A stretch of 64,000 nt of DNA. It comes from Frigoribacterium sp. SL97 (GTDB lineage: Bacteria; Actinomycetota; Actinomycetes; Actinomycetales; Microbacteriaceae). The position numbers and the translations under genes are program-made. The stretch lies in the NCBI RefSeq assembly GCF_026625765.1, contig NZ_CP113062.1:1984001-2048000 (forward strand), in the 5' to 3' direction. The notes beneath the pieces are model-generated. The model ran no database searches, was not told where the DNA came from, and worked only from the letters and a program-made list of their open reading frames with translations. Positions 60,804-64,000 of this stretch are shown here, piece by piece. Every line of letters begins with the position of its first letter. The first letter of the stretch is position 1.

Positions 60804-62009
60804 GTGGCCGAGAGCAACGATGTCGTGTTCGTCGACGGGGTACGCACCCCGTTCGGTCGGGCCGGCGACAAAGGCATGTACTGGCAGACCCGCGCCGACG
60901 ACCTGGTCGTCAAGGCGATGAAGGGTCTGCTCGAACGCAACCCGTCCCTGCCGCCCGAACGCATCGACGACGTCGCCATCGCGGCGACCACGCAACAGGG
61001 CGATCAAGGCCTCACCCTCGGACGCACGACGGCGCTCCTCGCGGGTCTCCCCCAGTCCGTGCCCGGGTACGCCATCGACCGGATGTGCGCCGGTGCCATG
61101 ACGAGCGTGACGAGCGTCGCCGGCGGCATCGCCTTCGGCGCGTACGACGTCGCGCTCGCCGGCGGAGTCGAGCACATGGGGCGTCACCCCATGGGGTTCG
61201 CCGCCGACCCCAATCCGCGCTTCGCCGCCGAGAAGCTCGTCAGCGGCGAGGCCCTGAACATGGGCAACACCGCGGAGCGCATCCACGACCGGTTCCCCCA
61301 GCTCACCAAGGAACGCTCCGACCGGTACGCCCTGCGATCGCAACAGAAGCTCGCAGCGGCCTACGACGCCGGCCAGATCCAACCCGACCTCGTCCCGGTG
61401 GCCATCAAGACGGACCAGGGCTGGGGGCTCGCCACCCGAGACGAGGCGCCTCGACCCGAGACCACGATGGAGGGTCTTGCCGGGCTACGCACTCCCTTCC
61501 GGCCGCACGGCCGCGTCACGGCGGGCAACTCGTCGGGTCTCAACGACGGGGCGACGGTCAGCCTGATGGCGTCGGGTGCCGCCGCGAAGGAACTCGGGCT
61601 CACCCCCAAGATGCGTCTCGTCAGCTTCGCCTTCGCCGGCGTCGAGCCCGAGATCATGGGCATCGGTCCCGTGCCGTCCACCGAGAAGGCCCTCCGCAAG
61701 GCGGGGCTGTCGATCGACGACATCGGCCTCTTCGAACTGAACGAGGCGTTCGCGGTGCAGGTCCTCTCCCTGCTCGACCACTTCGGCATCGACGACGACG
61801 ACCCGCGCGTGAACCCCTGGGGCGGGGCCATCGCCGTCGGTCACCCCCTCGCGTCCTCGGGCGTGAGGCTGATGATCCAGCTCGCCCGCCAGTTCGAGCA
61901 GCACCCCGAGGTGCGGTACGGCCTCACGGCCATGTGCATCGGCCTCGGTCAGGGCGGCAGCGTCATCTGGGAGAACCCCCACTACTCGAAGAAGGCGGCA
62001 CGCGCATGA
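60804..62009 (+). CDS. fadA: Acetyl-CoA C-acyltransferase (3-ketoacyl-CoA thiolase)
   Basis: Final enzyme of beta-oxidation, cleaving 3-ketoacyl-CoA with CoA. The 401-residue product has the nucleophilic cysteine in DRMCAGAMTS near residue 92, the acid/base histidine in NPWGGAIAVGHPLASSG and the second cysteine in AMCIGLGQGG. The GTG start has GGAGG 4 bases upstream. It overlaps fadB by ATGA and forms the thiolase subunit of a multienzyme complex. Confidence 0.96.
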   Translation: MAESNDVVFVDGVRTPFGRAGDKGMYWQTRADDLVVKAMKGLLERNPSLPPERIDDVAIAATTQQGDQGLTLGRTTALLAGLPQSVPGYAIDRMCAGAMTSVTSVAGGIAFGAYDVALAGGVEHMGRHPMGFAADPNPRFAAEKLVSGEALNMGNTAERIHDRFPQLTKERSDRYALRSQQKLAAAYDAGQIQPDLVPVAIKTDQGWGLATRDEAPRPETTMEGLAGLRTPFRPHGRVTAGNSSGLNDGATVSLMASGAAAKELGLTPKMRLVSFAFAGVEPEIMGIGPVPSTEKALRKAGLSIDDIGLFELNEAFAVQVLSLLDHFGIDDDDPRVNPWGGAIAVGHPLASSGVRLMIQLARQFEQHPEVRYGLTAMCIGLGQGGSVIWENPHYSKKAARA

Positions 62010-64000
62010 GCACGGCGACCGAACAACTGACCGAGCTGTCGGCCGACGAGGTCGTCACGCACTCTTACGTCCGCGACGTGCCGTTGCCCTCTGGCGGCGT
62101 CATGGCCCTCATCACCCTCGACAACGGCCGCGACCACACCCGGCCGAGCACGCTGGGGCCCGCGACGCTGCACGAGTTCGGCGCGACCCTCGACGCCGTC
62201 CGCAGCCGCGCCTCCTCGGGTGAGATCGCGGCGATCGCCGTCACGGGCAAGCCGTACTTCCTGGCGGCGGGTGCCGACCTCAGCAAGGTGAGCGCCATCC
62301 CCAGCCGCGAGGTCGCCTGCGAGCTCGCCCGGCTCGGCCACGCCGTGCTCGGCAAGCTGCACGACGCCCCGGTGCCCACGTTCGTCTTCGTCAACGGGCT
62401 CGCCCTGGGCGGTGGCGTCGAGATCGGGCTGCACGCCGACTACCGGACGGTCGACTCCTCGGCCGCCGCCATCGCCCTGCCGGAGGTCTTCCTCGGCATC
62501 ATCCCCGGGTGGGGTGGCGCCTGGTTGTTGCCGAACCTGATCGGCATCGAGAACGCCCTCAAGGTCGTCATCGAGAACCCCTTGAAGAACAACCGCACCC
62601 TGAAGCCCGCCCAGGCGCTTGAACTCGGCATCGTCGACGCGATGTTCGGCCCCGCGTCCTTCCTCGAGGACAGCATCCGGTGGGCCGACGGGGTGCTGAC
62701 CGGCCGCGTCGGCGTCAAGCGGCCGAACGTTCCGGGCAGGCTCGAGCGTGCCGTCAAGTGGGACGTCGCGATCTCGGTGGCGCGCAAGTCGCTCGAGTCG
62801 AAGATCGGCACCGTCGCGAAGTCGCCCTACGCCGCTCTCGACCTGCTGAAGGCCGCGAAGAACACCGACCGGACGACCGGCTTCGCGGCCGAGGACGAAG
62901 CGCTGGCCGACCTCGTGGCAGGCGACCAGTTCCACGCCAGCATGTACGCCTTCGATCTCGTCCAGAAGCGGGCCAAGAAGCCCGCCGGTGCGCCCTCCCC
63001 CGACCTCGCCCGGAAGATCGGCAAGGTGGGCATCGTCGGCGCCGGACTCATGGCGAGCCAGTTCGCGCTGCTCTTCGTGCGCCGTCTGCGCGTCCCGGTC
63101 GTCATCACCGACCTCGACCAGGCTCGGGTCGACGCGGCACTCGCCCGCATCAGAGGCGAGATCGACGAGTTGCAGGGCGGGGGTCGGATCTCGCGGGACG
63201 AGTCCAACCGCCTCAAGGCACTCATCACGGGCACGACCGATCTCGCCGACTTCGCCGACGCCGACTGGGTCATCGAGGCCGTGTTCGAAGAGCTGTCGGT
63301 CAAGCAGGAGGTGTTCGCGAACGTCGAGGCCGTCGTCTCGGACACCACGGTGCTGGCGACCAACACGTCGTCGCTCAGTGTCGAGCAGATCGGGGCGCGC
63401 CTCGCTCATCCCGAGCGACTGGTCGGATTCCACTTCTTCAACCCGGTCGCGGTGATGCCCCTCGTCGAGGTCGTCAAGACCCCGGCGACCGACGACGAGA
63501 CGCTGAGCACGGCGATGGTGACGGCGAAGGCCCTGCGGAAGAACGCCGTCATCACGGCCGACACCCCGGGGTTCGTGGTCAACCGCATCTTGGCCAAGCT
63601 GCTGGGCGAGGCCATGCACGCCGTCGAGACGGGGACGCCGTTCGAGGTCGTCGATCGGGCGACGGCGCCGTTCGGCCTCCCGATGACGCCGTTCGAGTTG
63701 CTCGAGCTGGTGGGACTGACCGTCGGGGCGCACGTCCTGGACACCCACCATGCCGCCTTCCCCGACCGGTTCTTCGCCAGTGACGGACTGCACCGCCTGG
63801 CCGAGCACGGCACGATCTTCGAACGCGACTCGAAGGGCCGTCGCAAGGGATTCGACAAGAAGGCCGTCGCCCTCGCCGCCGGACCGGGAACGGCCCTGAC
63901 CGACGACGAGTTGCGCGTCCGCATCGAGGACGGTCTCGCCGACGAGGTCGGGCGCATGCTCGACGACCACGTCGTGGCCGCGGCCGAGGACGTCGACCTC
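62006..64000 (+). CDS. fadB: Fatty acid oxidation complex alpha subunit (enoyl-CoA hydratase / 3-hydroxyacyl-CoA dehydrogenase), 3' end cut
   Basis: Bifunctional beta-oxidation protein; 665 codons are in the window and the gene continues past base 64000. The N-terminal crotonase domain has NGLALGGGVEIGLHADYRTV and PEVFLGIIPGWGG, the segments that carry the two catalytic glutamates and oxyanion hole. The dehydrogenase domain begins near residue 335 with GKVGIVGAGLMASQFALLF, NAD-binding, followed by LATNTSSLSVEQIG and RLVGFHFFNPVAVMPLVEVVKT with the catalytic histidine. The start ATG overlaps the fadA stop. The C-terminal dehydrogenase part is truncated only by the window. Confidence 0.95.
   Translation, partial: MSTATEQLTELSADEVVTHSYVRDVPLPSGGVMALITLDNGRDHTRPSTLGPATLHEFGATLDAVRSRASSGEIAAIAVTGKPYFLAAGADLSKVSAIPSREVACELARLGHAVLGKLHDAPVPTFVFVNGLALGGGVEIGLHADYRTVDSSAAAIALPEVFLGIIPGWGGAWLLPNLIGIENALKVVIENPLKNNRTLKPAQALELGIVDAMFGPASFLEDSIRWADGVLTGRVGVKRPNVPGRLERAVKWDVAISVARKSLESKIGTVAKSPYAALDLLKAAKNTDRTTGFAAEDEALADLVAGDQFHASMYAFDLVQKRAKKPAGAPSPDLARKIGKVGIVGAGLMASQFALLFVRRLRVPVVITDLDQARVDAALARIRGEIDELQGGGRISRDESNRLKALITGTTDLADFADADWVIEAVFEELSVKQEVFANVEAVVSDTTVLATNTSSLSVEQIGARLAHPERLVGFHFFNPVAVMPLVEVVKTPATDDETLSTAMVTAKALRKNAVITADTPGFVVNRILAKLLGEAMHAVETGTPFEVVDRATAPFGLPMTPFELLELVGLTVGAHVLDTHHAAFPDRFFASDGLHRLAEHGTIFERDSKGRRKGFDKKAVALAAGPGTALTDDELRVRIEDGLADEVGRMLDDHVVAAAEDVDL
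62206..62216 (-). repeat. Dispersed motif AGGAGGCGCGG, copy 11 (locus)
   Basis: Exact copy (complement on plus) inside fadB, in codons for SRASS. Confidence 0.6.

Noticed and set aside
61982..63970. 662-codon open frame on minus
   Set aside because: Antisense to fadB, which is a clear homologue in the opposite direction.

Overview
This window is a high-G+C (about 70%) actinobacterial chromosome segment. Gene order and protein sequences point to Microbacteriaceae, near genera such as Curtobacterium, Frigoribacterium, Clavibacter or Leifsonia; the genus is not resolved. Most of it is conserved core genome, with no transposase, integrase, phage gene or CRISPR array. The densely overlapping operons, frequent GTG/TTG starts and conserved order (pyr–gmk–rpoZ–metK–priA; nusB–efp–aro–mltG–ruvX–alaS–rpsD–rarA; relA–secFD–yajC–ruvBAC–yebC–pdxTS–thrS) follow the general actinobacterial pattern.

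Region 1 (1–12.9 kb, minus strand) is a pyrimidine operon, pyrR-pyrB-pyrC-(PH-like membrane protein)-carA-carB-pyrF. It runs straight into a natural fusion of actinobacterial integration host factor with guanylate kinase, then rpoZ, metK and a degenerate PriA cut by the window edge. The pyrR leader carries a hairpin resembling a PyrR-binding loop just before the ribosome binding site. Region 2 (13–24.1 kb, minus) holds nusB, efp, aroB-aroK-aroC, an apparently frameshifted mltG, ruvX, alaS, a small membrane protein, rpsD and rarA. Region 3 (24.2–27 kb, plus) has a cyclophilin-type isomerase, a DUF349 coiled-coil protein and an AbiEi-like protein.

Region 4 (27–42.2 kb, minus) holds the bifunctional (p)ppGpp enzyme, a rhodanese, secF-secD-yajC, ruvB-ruvA-ruvC, yebC, pdxT-pdxS, a HIT protein, thrS and sufU-sufS. 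Region 5 (42.4–49.9 kb) is more accessory: a MetE-like methyltransferase, an ABC importer that looks like a cystine transporter, an NRDE protein, coaBC (away from its usual place beside rpoZ-metK) and a membrane Ser/Thr kinase overlapping coaBC. Region 6 (50–50.8 kb) is a tRNA cluster: Gly-Cys-Val on minus and a second Val tRNA on plus.

Region 7 (50.8–64 kb) has an alpha-glucosidase, an ammonium transporter with GlnR-type operator boxes, zapE, a sulfurtransferase-sufE-RibD-like operon, an alpha/beta hydrolase, DUF3000, an RNase D-type exonuclease, and a fadA-fadB fatty acid oxidation operon cut by the window end.

The least expected signal is a short dispersed motif, AGGAGGCGCGG (or its complement), present 13 times at 11 loci. 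It occurs inside genes, at gene junctions and, twice, as an inverted pair forming a terminator-like hairpin. That layout resembles DNA uptake sequences or REP-like elements, though its function here is unknown.
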